Shown here: positions 11,363 to 22,640 of the stretch, one piece after another | Layout of the letters: every line of letters starts with the position of its first letter | Position numbering within the stretch: the first letter of the stretch is position 1 | NCBI GenBank assembly: GCA_963277665.1 | Contig: OY728147.1 | Coordinates: 1,265,105,424-1,265,169,423, forward strand | Source: Viscum album | Taxonomy: Eukaryota > Streptophyta > Magnoliopsida > Santalales > Viscaceae | Reading direction: 5' to 3' | Length of the DNA: 64,000 bases | Notes under the pieces: generated by a model | Told to the model about the DNA's origin: nothing | The model's database searches: none | What the model saw: only the letters and a program-made list of their open reading frames with translations | Position numbers and translations under genes: made by a program

Positions 11363-13355
11363 GTAATCTCTTCTTTCGATTATATCCAGTTTCTTTCTTC
11401 TTCAACTTCTTTTTATTTAGTTGTTTCATTATAAAGTAATAACATCACTATCACTCATATACTGATATGTTATTATGAATATTAAACAACCCTATTTCAC
11501 CTTCTATCCATCCTACGGAAGACAAAATCACCACATGTGTGTATGTACGGAATACCGTCTCCACGCCGTGGTGTAATCAGTTTTTCCACCACAACCATAC
11601 ATGGATGGGTATAATGGTGTAATTAAATAACAATATATGATTATTGTGAAGTGATATTGATTCTGAAATATTATAAATACACTTCAATAAAATTCGACAA
11701 TCATGGGAATGATATCATCGCTCGTGCGTACGTACGGACTGCCGTCTCCACGACGCGATGAGATTCATTCTCCATGTTAACCATTCATAAATGATTATAA
11801 AGTATATTTAATGAATAATAATTAAATATATGACATAATAATTATACTGTATTTATGTATATATATATGTTTTTCATCTACTTAATTCCATTCAATTCAA
11901 TAAGGAAACGAAAACAGCGTTCATGCGTACGTACGACCTACCGTCTCCATGAACAGTGTATTTCATTCCATTTATAGATCTATTATATATATATATATAT
12001 ATTCTGAATATATATTATATATAAATTATCTTTTACATTATGGAATTATGTAAATCAGTATATGAGTAATAATATCAAGAAGAACAAGTCGAAACAAGTA
12101 CGGTAAATGAAACGATTTTACCCAAAATGATGCTTTAACATGGAATTTACAAAAGAAGAGGTAATATAAAGTCATAACTGAACCATATATGATATCATAA
12201 CAATGAATATTATTATTTATTAGTCAATGAAATTATTTAAATACTTATACATGAGGTTTGGATATATACGAAGCAAATCCGACGTAAGGTAAGGGATAAC
12301 TATTCCAATCTCGTTCTTATCCGAGATTGTTTATTTGTAAGTATTTATTGGGGTTATTGTTATCATCCATGTCCATGTTTCCTAAAAATGGTCTCATGTA
12401 TGTTTAAAGTTCTTTTTAACCTTTTTTTACTTTTACCACATCGTATGGAAGGAATCATTCTTTTGATTACCATACGAGGTACTTTTTGACTTTTCCGACA
12501 AAAGTACAAGAAAAATGTTTTTTTAACTTATATGGCATGAACAGATTCTGACGGTTTCATAAAGCCTTACTTGCATAAAGCTTCATCCACAAGATTTAAT
12601 GATTATTTTCAAAAAAATCCCTTTTAAAATTTCATGGAATTTTGTGAAATGAAAATGATTTTGAAGAAGAATGGAAAATTTTCTCAAGAATTCAATTCAA
12701 ATCTTTTATAGAAACCATTTTCCATATAAAATGACATTATTTCATATGTGTATGTTTAAAGTATAATGTCTCTATGATTTACACAGTTTCACTTATCTTA
12801 TGATGAAATGATATCCATTTTTTTAAATGGATTATGTTTATGAAACCCATTTTATTCATTGGGTTATGATGAATGATTTATGTTTATGTTGTGGCACAAG
12901 TAAGAATGATTTCATTATGAGATGGGTGGGACCTATATCTCCCCCCAATTCATTGGGTAATGATTTATATCTCATGAGATAGACATGGTTGGAATGATAA
13001 GTTAATCTGGTTCAGTAATACAAGACTAGAATGAGGAGTGAACTCGATTCAAAAAAGGGACTTTGTCCACTAAGATGGTCTTGGCAGCAATGCCTTGGCT
13101 ACTATAGAAATAATATCATATTCTTAATGGTTTAGAAAATCACATGTTTTATTCACATTCTATTTTATCATTATTGATGTTCCTTTATGATATATTCCAT
13201 ACATACTTCCAAGATTTATGTCTTTTCTCAAGATTTTGATTTTTAGATTTTATGTTCATGTTTTTGCATTCAAATGATTATGGACTGTTCAATGTTATCT
13301 ATGTTTACCCTTACTGAGCATTTGAGATCACCCTTTTATGTTTTATTTTCCCCAG
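11363..13355 (+). other. Predicted introns 1 and 2 with microexon in LTR B
   Basis: Intron 1 is 11363-12252 (donor GAAGAAGAG|GTAATC, acceptor mutated AG to AT), 890 bp. The microexon is 12253-12288, 36 nt, ending GACGTAAG. Intron 2 is 12289-13355, with donor GTAAGGG and acceptor ATTTTCCCCAG|G. Confidence 0.55.
11529..11954 (+). other. Three covarying stem-loops in LTR B
   Basis: H1 11529-11573 pairs CACCAC with GTGGTG and GTGTG with CACGC. H2 11715-11761 pairs TCATCGC with GCGATGA and TCGTG with CACGA. H3 11919-11954 pairs GTTCATG with CATGAAC. Compared with LTR A, the H1 inner stem changes from GCAT/ATGC on both sides in step. Confidence 0.75.
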
Positions 13356-13929
13356 GATATAAAGAATGGTTTTAGGTAAGGAAAAAAAGGGGAAGATCTT
13401 TATGGGAGATGTTGAATATCTTTCACCACGATTAGAAGATTATGTTACGTGTTTCCAAAGACACTAAACAATTACGGTCCTTGAGTGTTGGGTTTTGTTA
13501 TGTATTAATTATTTCGAAAAATTAATGTAATGTCCATGTACGTCAAGCTTTGGGTGTCTAAACCTAGTATGCATAGTTTGATTTTTTCTAGGATTATTAT
13601 AAATAACCCTACAAACATTGAATCTTTTTATCTATTAATATTACCTAAAATCATACAAAATGTTTGTTTAGTGAGCTGGAACTTGACTTTTGTTTAGAGT
13701 TCCCTTTTCTTTTGTGAAAAGTTTAAAGTCATGTACATTGGACATAAAAAGGCTAATGTTTAAGGTCAAAATAGATTTGAACAAATGGATTGGAATGGAC
13801 TCAATTCCTTGATAATTTATCTGAAAACATATTACCATGTTCATGTATGGGAGGAAAATGTAAACGATCAATTAAGAAATTTTGAATCTGGGGAATGATA
13901 TGAAAAAGGTATAAAAGGCATTAGAATAA

Positions 13930-14210
13930 GTAGTTCCCAAAAATGAAGTTACCATTATTTAACAAGCCCTGTTAGGGGGTTTAATTATGAAAGTCCACCT
14001 AGGGGCATTGTATGTATAGTCAAATAATAGTATCTTCCAAATAATGAAGTTAACATTTTTTAACAAACCCGTTAAGGGGTTTATTATGTAGGGACACCTA
14101 AGGGAATTTGTTGCATAGTTAAATAATAGTATCTTTTTCCTGACAAGTCTGTTATGTATACTATTTATGAAAGGCCACCTAAGGGCACGTGCAGCATAGT
14201 CAGGAAAAAT
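13930..14210. repeat. Three degenerate ~100-bp tandem units
   Basis: Units near 13934, 14040 and 14135 share AATAATAGTATCTTCC, a hairpin core (GCCCT...AGGGG in unit 1, AACCC...GGGTT in unit 2) and CCACCTARGGGCA-like ends. This is noncoding 3' DNA of the Tat element. Confidence 0.55.
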
Positions 14211-14396
14211 AATTCAAAAAAATTGGACATTTTGTGACTGGAAGTCAATAAAAGGATTATGGAGATCTGGAGGTATTTATGGTTAGGAGTATGACACGTG
14301 AAAATGGGTATTTTCCAATGCATGAAAGAGATACATAGGTCAATTCTAACCATAATCATGTTGGGGCTTGGTCCTGAATTGAGATGATGGAATTTA

Positions 14397-15079
14397 CTAC
14401 GTATCCCATAAGGATGGGAATCAAGCCATACGTAGTTTTTGAAATACAGTTTATCGTCATGTGGGATGAAAGTATGGGATATATTAGTTTAGGGTCATAG
14501 AACTCAGAACATTATAATGAATAAAATGTGTGTCTTTTCATAGGGACTTTTCATCCAAGGGAATGAAAGTAGAATTTGGGGATGGGCCAAAAGACTTGGG
14601 GCTGGATTCGAGGGATACTTGAACATTCCTACATATCCCATAAGGATGGGAATCAAGACACATGTAGTTATTGAAATACCCTCTATACAGATTTGGTTCG
14701 TACATATGAAGGTTAAAAAGGGTATTTTAGTGCAATGATGGTTTAACCCAAGATAAAAGGTTCAGTCATTTCCCTGTATGCATGTATTCATTGGAATATA
14801 ACTTGATTGGAGATCAACGTAAATAATGATTCCCTCTCGGGTGAGGGTGACAAAGAATGTTGTAGGTTATTGTTGTATAAGACAAAACTACTAATACTTT
14901 ATGGTCATATGCATGGACCGTGGTGAACCAATGTAAAAATATTGGTTTTGGGGTTTGCTTCATGGATCAATATCATATGAGATATATGTGAACCGATGTG
15001 AAGAGACCGATTTTGGGCTTGAACCTCATAAGGTTGCCTATGTACCCAGCCTAGAAGGTAAGGATCAAAGTCCGCGTAG
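14397..15079. repeat. Three related two-tier stem-loops of the Tat 3' region
   Basis: At 14397-14435 CTACGTAT pairs with ATACGTAG around an inner CCCAT/ATGGG hairpin. At 14629-14667 CTACAT pairs with ATGTAG around the same inner hairpin. At 15038-15079 CTATG pairs with CGTAG through a G-U pair, with inner TACC/GGTA. A fourth example is at 39293-39333 on the other side of the element. Between them the DNA is noncoding. Confidence 0.6.
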
Positions 15080-15239
15080 ATCAATTGAATAATTAATTGG
15101 TGATAATGTTTTTTTTTTAGAACAACGATCTAAAAAAATGGTGTTGGGACTTACGCATGGTTATCGGCCCAGAGAGGGTGTTATGGTTGAAGTTTAATAT
15201 ATGATCACAGGAGTCATACTCAGTGTGAGATAGAAGAGG

Positions 15240-15856
15240 TAGTAACAACCTTAAAGACGCACATTTTAATGGCATGTAGGACATATGAAGGGACTATGTG
15301 GTTTAAAGTCTTGCAGTGAAGACTATTGGTGTTGCACAGTTTAGTGTCATGTTGCAGGGACAAAATAAAATTTAACGTCATGTAGGACGTATTAAGGGAC
15401 TTTTTTCAGTTTTACATCATGTAGGATGAATGAAAATTACAGTTTAACATCATTTAGGAAAAATATAGGGACATAGTTTAACGTAATGTTGGACATAAGG
15501 GTGTTGTACAATTTAGCGTCCTGTAGCTAAGACGATGAGGACAATATAGTTTAATGTCATGTTGGACGAAAGGGGGACTGTGTAGTTTAATGTCATGCAG
15601 TAAGGACAAAAGAGACAGAGTTTGACGACATGTTGGACATATTAGGGATTTTTTCCACAGTTTAACATCATGTTGGATGAATGAGCTGTAGTTTAAGGTC
15701 ATATGCATGGACCAACAATTATACAGTTTAACATCTTGCAGGATTTAAGGGAAGCTTGTACAGTTTAGCGTCATATAGCTTGGACGTCACGGTTTAACGT
15801 CGTGTTGGATGTCAAGGGTGAAAATAGTTTAAGTTCATATGCATGGACCGTGGATA
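15240..15856. repeat. Tandem array of about 13 covarying mini-hairpins
   Basis: Units of 40-60 bp share GTTTAA followed by a four-base stem, a 6-10 nt loop with ATG, and the matching stem. Stems seen: CGTC/GACG, CATC/GATG, TGTC/GACA, GGTC/GACC and AGTCTT/AAGACT (15307-15324). Several differ on both sides while keeping pairing. Some units are decayed. Isolated units also occur near 14452 and 14909. The array ends where the pol coding remnant begins. Confidence 0.65.
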
Positions 15857-15862
15857 TTTGTA

Positions 15863-17100
15863 TTATACAAAATACTTCTTCAAAAATCTGGCATTGGTAC
15901 GAGTAGTGATGAGTTCTCTATCCATTGAGATTAAAGAATAAGCTCCATTGGAGTATACCTTTTGTATTGAATAAGGTCCTTCCCATTTTGGCTCCAGTTT
16001 GGGAGGATTATTTCTGGGTATCATTAGAGTTCTGAGAACCAATACCAATTCTCCCTGAACGAATGACCGAAGATGAACTTTTTTGTTGAAATCTCATGCT
16101 ATTTGATTCTGATAAACTTCCTAGTGGTGCAGGGTGCACAATCATTTCTCATCTAACCGTTCCAATTCATCCAATAACTTTTGAGATTGTTCATATGTAG
16201 ATTACTGATCACAAATGGCTACTCTAAGAGAGGGTAACTGATCCTCAATGGCCAAGACTTCTTCCATTCCATATACCAATGAATATGGAGTTGGCCGCAT
16301 TGCAGTGCGGGTGGTGGTTCAATAATCCCATAAAACATGAATGATTTTATCACACCATGATTTATTATATTTATCCACCATCTTTTGCAGTATGTTTGGA
16401 AGATTCTTGTTGAAAACTTCTATCTAGCTGTTGGCCACTGCATGATACTGAGATTAATGATTGTATTTGATGTTGTATTCTTGATACAACTTCCTCACCT
16501 CCGATGAACTGAAGTTGGTGCCATTGTCCGTCAGTATAGAATGAGGGACACCAAATTTGGTAATGATGTCATACTTGATGGAGCTATAAAGTCATTTAGA
16601 ACTAGATTCTTTGAGGGGTATTACCTCTGCCTATTTCGAAAAGAATTCAGTAGTAGTAAGAATATACTTCAACTTCTTTTCTCTAGCTGAAGGATAAGGT
16701 CCCACTACATCCATTCCCCAAGTGGAAAATGGCCATGAGTATTTATCTGTATGAAGAAACTCTAGGGTTTGATGAATGATGTTGGCATGTACTTGGAACG
16801 AATGACACATCTTTGTGAAATCAACACAATATTGTATCATTGAAGGCCAAAAGTATCCAAGCCTTCGATTTTTATTAGATAGTACATGTCCAGACTGATG
16901 GGTACCATAGATTCCTGCATGCACTTCTTTCATGGCAGCCGTTGTCTCTTCACCATAAATGTATCTAAAGAGAATTCCATCAAAACCATGCCTGTAGAGA
17001 ATTTTCTTTAGGTGATCGGGGCTATCATAAATAGTGAAATTGACCACACGTCACCAGATTTGTTCTTTCTCGTCTCTATCTGGTAGAGGTGTTCTGTTTT
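15863..17100 (-). pseudogene. Tat-type integrase (pol C-terminus), broken
   Basis: The integrase part joins element cDNA into the host chromosome. The N-terminal zinc region is visible in the segment 16631-17047, with VHAG...H spacing followed by a CX6C pair in place of the usual closer cysteines. The core start reads STWGMDVVGPYP, giving the first catalytic Asp. A later TDNGTNF (second Asp) is readable on the minus strand between 16500 and 16560. The C-terminal part (15863-16048) has PKLEPKWEGPYSI, typical of the end of gypsy pol. Stops and frameshifts separate these blocks, so no active enzyme is expected. Confidence 0.75.
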
Positions 17101-17109
17101 TAAGGTATT

Positions 17110-18085
17110 CCCTGATAGGTGTCATCCATCCTATAGTATGACCACATGGTTCAGAAATGGGACTAATTTCATTGATTTCCTATGTTCTAGTTAGAACATA
17201 ATGTGAAATTGTATGACAGTGGGCAATACTGATGGTTGTCTCGTCCCGATTTGGATCTTCCAGAGCTGTGGCTATATTAGCCAGTTCATCAGCTTGGGCA
17301 TTTTGTGATCTTGAGACATAAGAAAATGTCAGTTCCGAAGGAAATTCCACCATTAACTCTCTAATGTAATCATACAAAGGGATTAATTCTTCTTTCTGAT
17401 TGCATAATCCCCATTTACTTGTTTGATTACTAGTTCTTAATCACATTTAACCTTTAAGTGATTCACTTGTGCTTGAAGCACCAACTTCAATCCTGTGATC
17501 ATAGCTTGGAATTATGCTTAATTATTTATACTACATCTCAACATTGAGAAGGAATAAAGTGGCACTACCTTTTCTGGGAAAATGAGCACAATTCGTATCC
17601 CAACTTTGTTGAATTTAGGATTTTCCATTTTCCTCCTTGTTGGACTTTTGGAAGCACCCTCAAAGTACATTTCCCCTGTTTGAAGACTATCGTGAATAGA
17701 AAATACTTCCTCATAGGGAAGTTGAATATCTGAATATGTTTCTTCTACTGAAGGATGTTCAGCACTGAAATCAGCTAGTGCTTGGCCCTTTATTGCGTTT
17801 TGAGAAACATATTGAATATCAAATTGCTGTAAAATAACTACCCACCATTCCAAACGTTCTATAAGCAGTTGACGACAATGGATAAATTTGAGTGGGTTAT
17901 TGCGAGATACCAATTGGACCTCGTGATGCTGCAGGTAGTGTCTCAACTTATGAACTGTAAAGATTAATGCTAGGAACCACTTCTCAATATTTTAGTATCG
18001 GGTTTCTACTTCAATCATAGTCTAAATGATATAGTAGAGGTTGTTTTCATTCCAATCATCATTCTTTTGAGCAATAAAGTCACCC
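17110..18085 (-). pseudogene. Tat-type tandem RNase H domains, broken
   Basis: A first, retroviral-type RNase H/connection region reads KLRHYLQHHEVQLVSRNNPL and ...ALADFSAEHP (17518-17946). It is followed by a second, archaeal-type RNase H beginning at about 17670 with MYFEGASKSP, where a catalytic Asp is expected in place of Glu, and continuing to about 17340 and 17180. RNase H degrades the RNA strand during reverse transcription. The second domain is a known hallmark of Tat/Ogre elements and supports the classification. Several in-frame stops are present. Confidence 0.7.
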
Positions 18086-18090
18086 AATGA

Positions 18091-19140
18091 TCACTCTAAA
18101 GTTTTCACATAGAGGATAATTGGTCTTCCTTCAATAAGTGGCATTAAAACTGGAGGGCTCAAGAGATTTTTCATGAGAATAGAGAATGCTTCTTGACATT
18201 CTTCATTCCACTGGTATTTGACTCCCTTCTTCATCAATTTAGTGAAGGTTAAACTTTTGGCTGCCAAATTGGCGATGAAATGCCGAATATAGGCTATGTG
18301 TCCTTGATGTCCTCCCAATTCTATTAAATTTTGAGGGGTTGACATTCCAAGGATTCACTTTTTCTTCTCAAGATCGACTTCGATACCAATATGGCATACA
18401 AAAAAGACGATAAATTTCCCTAAGGTTACCCCAAAAGCACATTTTAAGGGGTTCATCTTCAAATTATATTGCTGATGTTTGTGGATTATGATATCCAAAT
18501 CGGTGAAGTGATTAGAATGTTGTTTATATTTAACCACCAAATCGTCTTCATAACATTCAGCAAAATTCCATAAAATGTGTTTGAAGATATGATGCATGGA
18601 ACGTTGATATGTTTTTCCTGCATTCTTTTGTCCAAAAGGCATTACCGGATAGCAAAACACACCCTGAGTGGCACTAAAGGCTCTAGATTCTTCATCTTAT
18701 AGATCCATTCAGATTTGATTATATCCAGAATATCCATCCATGAATGAAATTGATTCATAGACAACTGTTTCATCAATTAAGAGTTATGTAATCAGTACTA
18801 GAAAATCATCCTTAGGACAATACCGATTAAGATCTCTGAAATCAATAGAAACTCTAATATTTCCATTCTTTTTTTCACTGGGGAAATATTAGCCAACCAT
18901 TTGGGATATTGAACTTCCCAGATGAAGTTATATTTGATAAGATTATCCACTTCAGCCTCAATTTTGGAAGCATAGGTTTGGTGTGTTCTTCTAGAAGCTT
19001 TTTTGAATCCTCGATGTTCTTCTCGAAAACCCAAAGGATGAGTGGAAACATCAGGATCAAGCCCTGGCATCTCTGTATAGTACTAAGATAATATATCATT
19101 ATTTTTCTTTAAAAAATAAATATACATCTCTTTCTCTTCA
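18091..19140 (-). pseudogene. Tat-type reverse transcriptase, broken
   Basis: RT copies element RNA to DNA. The minus strand reads MPGLDPDV, EAEVDNLIKYNFI and YPKWLANISPVKK (18798-19070). After a frameshift come FCYPVMPFGQKNAG and the active-site block YEDDLVV (18355-18660), so the two catalytic Asp residues are kept, then the thumb/connection block ending near 18091. Frameshifts and stops make it inactive. Confidence 0.78.
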
Positions 19141-19479
19141 AGAGTCATGGCCGCACTAATTAAAGTGGGGAGTGGATCTTTTTTGTACCGATATTTATTT
19201 CTCTGAGTTTATCCACGGTGGTAGAGATACCCTCTTCAAATGCTGGAAGAGAATCCCTGAAATCATACTCTTCTTCTACAACATGTGTTATTTATTCTGT
19301 TTCTACTTTCATAGTATAGGTGAAGTAGAATTTCCATGATCAAAAGAGATGTTAAATTTTGAACATCTTGAAGAAGAAGCTTCCATTTCTGACCTGATTG
19401 ATGATGAAGGGTATTCCTTGGGTAATAAAGAGGAGATTATGGATTGAGAATCAACATCATTGTTCACATATAACATTGT

Positions 19480-20760
19480 TATAATATCTTATGGCCTTGT
19501 TGGAAAAGTAAAGTCTTTCTGGATTTTAGTAGATGAAATGAAGACATCCCCTTTTGAGCTTTCATCATTGCTTGGTGAATCACCAAATTCTCCCATGCTG
19601 TCTGGAATTATTGTCGTAATTGACAATATGAAGGTTTCCATAAGAGTATTTTTATTTGGGTCTATCAAGTCAATTTGACTGATAGGAAATACATAATCCG
19701 TACTCACATTTGTGAATGGGTTTACTGGAATCTTTTCCAAACCATATGAAACATTAACTTTGGTAATCTCCCTTGTTGTGGATTTCTCATTTCCCTTCAT
19801 GTGATATAATTCCACCTCAATGTATTGAGATTCACATGTCTTGAACGAGGAATTATCACCATACAATGTCCTAATTTTACCATAGAAACAATATTTGAGT
19901 CATTGATGGTATGATAAAGGGATAGCTGCAAGTTGATATAGCCAAGGTCTTCCTAGAATGATGTTGAAGGCTGAGTCTGGATCAACAACCACGAAATCTG
20001 ATTTGGATATAAGATCTACAAACTGAGTTCTGAGTGTAATCTCTCCTAGTGGTTCTTGTTCATTTTTATCATATCCTTGTAACATCAATGTAGAAGGAGA
20101 TAAATCAGATTCTGTGAGGCCCAATCGACGAAGCGTGTGAATGGGGATGAGGTTGACTCATGAACCATTACCAATAAAAATTATTCGGATGTCTAAACCA
20201 TTGACCTTTCCAAATATGTACAAAGGTCTAATATGTCCATTCATGACATCATATTCATCTTCATCAGTAAAAGAAATCACTGCATGGCATTCTGCAGGAT
20301 TATTCTCTACATGGTATAATTCAACTGCAAAAATTTCAGTTTCAAACTCATGAGGACTCGACAAAGCCTCGATGAGTGCCTCTAGAAGATCCTTTGATAT
20401 ATTCAAAGCATCCAAAATTGATAACTTGTCTGGTATTTGGGAAATGTGTTTCAATACATCATACTTTTGATCCAAAGGTCTGCTTTTCCCAATAGGAACA
20501 TGTGGTTTCGCAAGTGCCTTAGAAGTTGATGCTTTGGAAGTTGATGCATCATGTATCGGGGTAGGAGTTGGTAAAACTCCTAGCTTTGGAAGATTAGACC
20601 GATTAGGTATATTTATGTGCTGAGAGGAAGAAGATTGAACCTCCAACCGATCATCCAGAATAATTGTGCTAGGATTCAGTCTACTATTGGTGGAAGAATT
20701 TTCTTGTTCTTGTTGAGCCCGTTGAAGGGCTCTGCCACAAGTTTCTACTACATTCACAGT
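19480..20760 (-). pseudogene. Tat-type aspartic protease region, broken
   Basis: Upstream linker ORF (20158-20757, 199 codons) rich in Ser, Pro and Thr, then the protease region. The usual active-site Asp of the D-NGS-type motif is replaced by Gly, followed one residue later by a stop. Downstream motifs are intact: LRRLGLTESDL, PLGEITL and FNIILGRPWLYQLAA (19900-20124). These match the Tat protease family, which processes Gag-Pol. The part 19489-19866 is the linker towards RT. Confidence 0.7.
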
Positions 20761-22640
20761 TCTAGAAGGGGTAGAATTGGAATATTGTCCTCTAAAAGAT
20801 CCATGCCTTCCAATGTACCCTAATCCTCTGGAACTCTCTCCAATTCCTCTGTTTGATACAGGGAACTTGGGCTCATCCTTCCACTGGTATATGGATTTGT
20901 TAAGTTATTCATGTTAACAGAACCAAAGATCAACTCTTCGTCTAATGAAGACCCTACCTGATTAGCCAGTTTAGGCTATTCCGTTTGGTGGGATGGTGCC
21001 CATTACTTTGAAGTGGATGGCATAAAATCATCCAGAGTCAATGAAAACATGGGCTTTGACACGATTTAATCTTCTTGTAATTGATCCTCTTTCTTTGAAT
21101 TATGCCATTTCATTGAGTATTTTTACTCTGACAAATGGGGCATTACTGTGGAATTTATAGCAGAAGAAACAATTCGTTTTTCAATTACATTCGCAAAATG
21201 GCATGAGATCGGTTGATCATTTTTCTGACCATCCAATCATCATATTTTTGCGCTTTTTTGTTTTTTACTTCATTCCATTCACCCTCTTCCTTTGGATCTG
21301 TAGTAGTAACACATGATACTTGAGCTGAAGAACCTTTCAATTTGACGTGTCCCAAGTTGACCATTTTTTACAGAAGGTCCTTGAAGACAAAACACTCCTG
21401 AATGGGACGCCCCAGCATCTGATGAAAGGGGAAATAGTTTGGGCGGTCTTCATCTCCTTCCTTGTTCGGCCTTTTGGGCCTTGGAAGTTGAACCAAATTA
21501 TTTTCCATTGGAGAAATGAAGTAGCCAAGAACATGTTCATTTTGGAAAGAGTGTACTTTGATTTTGAGATCCTAAAATTGTTTTCTTCTTTGATATCATT
21601 GATCATCTTGATGAAACGGCCTATGTTTTTTATGCTCAGGAGGCGGAGCCCTTTGAGAAGATGAAGGTTTGGATGTAGAAGCAGGTACATGTGTTTGTTT
21701 AAGCATAAATGTAGCAGTCTCTGCACTACACATTCTCCTTCCCAGAGCTAATGGAATTACACGAGTTTTATCCTTAGTCTTCATAAGAGAGTCATCAATT
21801 TGGTGAGTGATTTAATTAAGGTCTCTAAACCCTCTTCTGTATTTCACAGGGTTCAATGGTGTGCATAACTCATCACGCAAATTTTCCACTAATATTGGCA
21901 ACAATTCTTCTTGATGGAGTGATAAGATCAGGGAATATGTTAACCCCTTCCAGCAAGCAATGAAATCCAAAAACCCTTCATTTTCCCTTTTCATACAGTT
22001 TTTAAGATTAAAAAATGTTGTCTCTGGCATTGTTGAGCTGAATTGAAGAAGAAATCTTTGGCATAGATCCTTCCATCTAGTAATTGACTGGGATTGGAAG
22101 ATTGTGTACCAGACAATGGCAGGCCCTTGTAATGATTGTACAAACCACCTCAGCATAACTGCTTCCTGTTGTTGAGGGGTTCCCATCATAGGATACCAAT
22201 GAGAAACAGAATGTGTTAAGTGTTTCTCTGGGTCTCCCGGACCATTAAATATTGGGAATGTGGTACTTGAAAAATTTGATGGGGGAGGAATTGCATCAAC
22301 CCATTTAGGGTAAGATCTCTTTTCAGGTTGAATTTGAGAATGCATTCCCTCCATAGCATCCAATAGAGAAGTTAATGACTCAATAGTAGTTATTAACTTT
22401 TGAGAAACATCTGGTTGAGCTTAGACCTGAGAAGGATCAATGTTTGGAGCTTGGACAGATGTGGTGGCTGGTACTGCAACTGATGGTAGCACCACCGATT
22501 GTTGTTTCACATGACCCGTAGGATTAGACCTGTGAGGGTGTACTGGTAGAGGAGGATATTCTTGATCCATCTCAGTAGCTGCAAAAAATTCCCTTGGATG
22601 ACTGACTCCAGCATGATTAGGAGAAATACTACCATGAATT
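20761..22640 (-). pseudogene. Tat-type gag, broken
   Basis: The best block is 21812-22363 (183 codons): PPPSNF...FPIFNGPGDPEKHL, then AVMLRWFVQSLQGPAIVW and RWKDLCQRFLLQF. This is the typical retrotransposon Gag (PF03732-like) core that forms the particle. The C-terminal part (20761-21800) is scrambled by frameshifts, and no zinc knuckle is visible, as is common in this lineage. The stretch 20824-21336 has no clean ORF. Confidence 0.72.

Larger units (their letters stand above)
1390..13562 (+). mobile_element. Element 1: non-autonomous large-LTR retrotransposon (LARD-like), complete
   Basis: Two LTRs beginning TGTAACAACCC enclose only about 2.2 kb of internal DNA (7117-9359). A perfect 5-bp target duplication CCTAG flanks it (1385-1389 and 13563-13567). 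A tRNA-iMet primer site follows the left LTR and a G-rich polypurine tract precedes the right LTR. The interior has only a broken mini-gag and a tRNA-derived segment, with no pol, so the element must have moved with enzymes supplied in trans. The LTRs are clearly diverged by eye, so this insertion is older than the chromovirus at 25154. It sits in the 3' region of the Tat-type element. Confidence 0.9.
9360..13562 (+). repeat. 3' LTR of element 1 (4.2 kb)
   Basis: Starts TGTAACAACCC and ends GGTGTCTAAA, where the partner has CTCTACA, followed directly by the CCTAG target repeat. It lacks the tandem duplication of LTR A. The TATA position reads TCTAAAAAGG (11186-11195), and the intron 1 acceptor reads TACAT in place of TACAG, so this copy is decaying. 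No ORF is supported. Confidence 0.88.
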
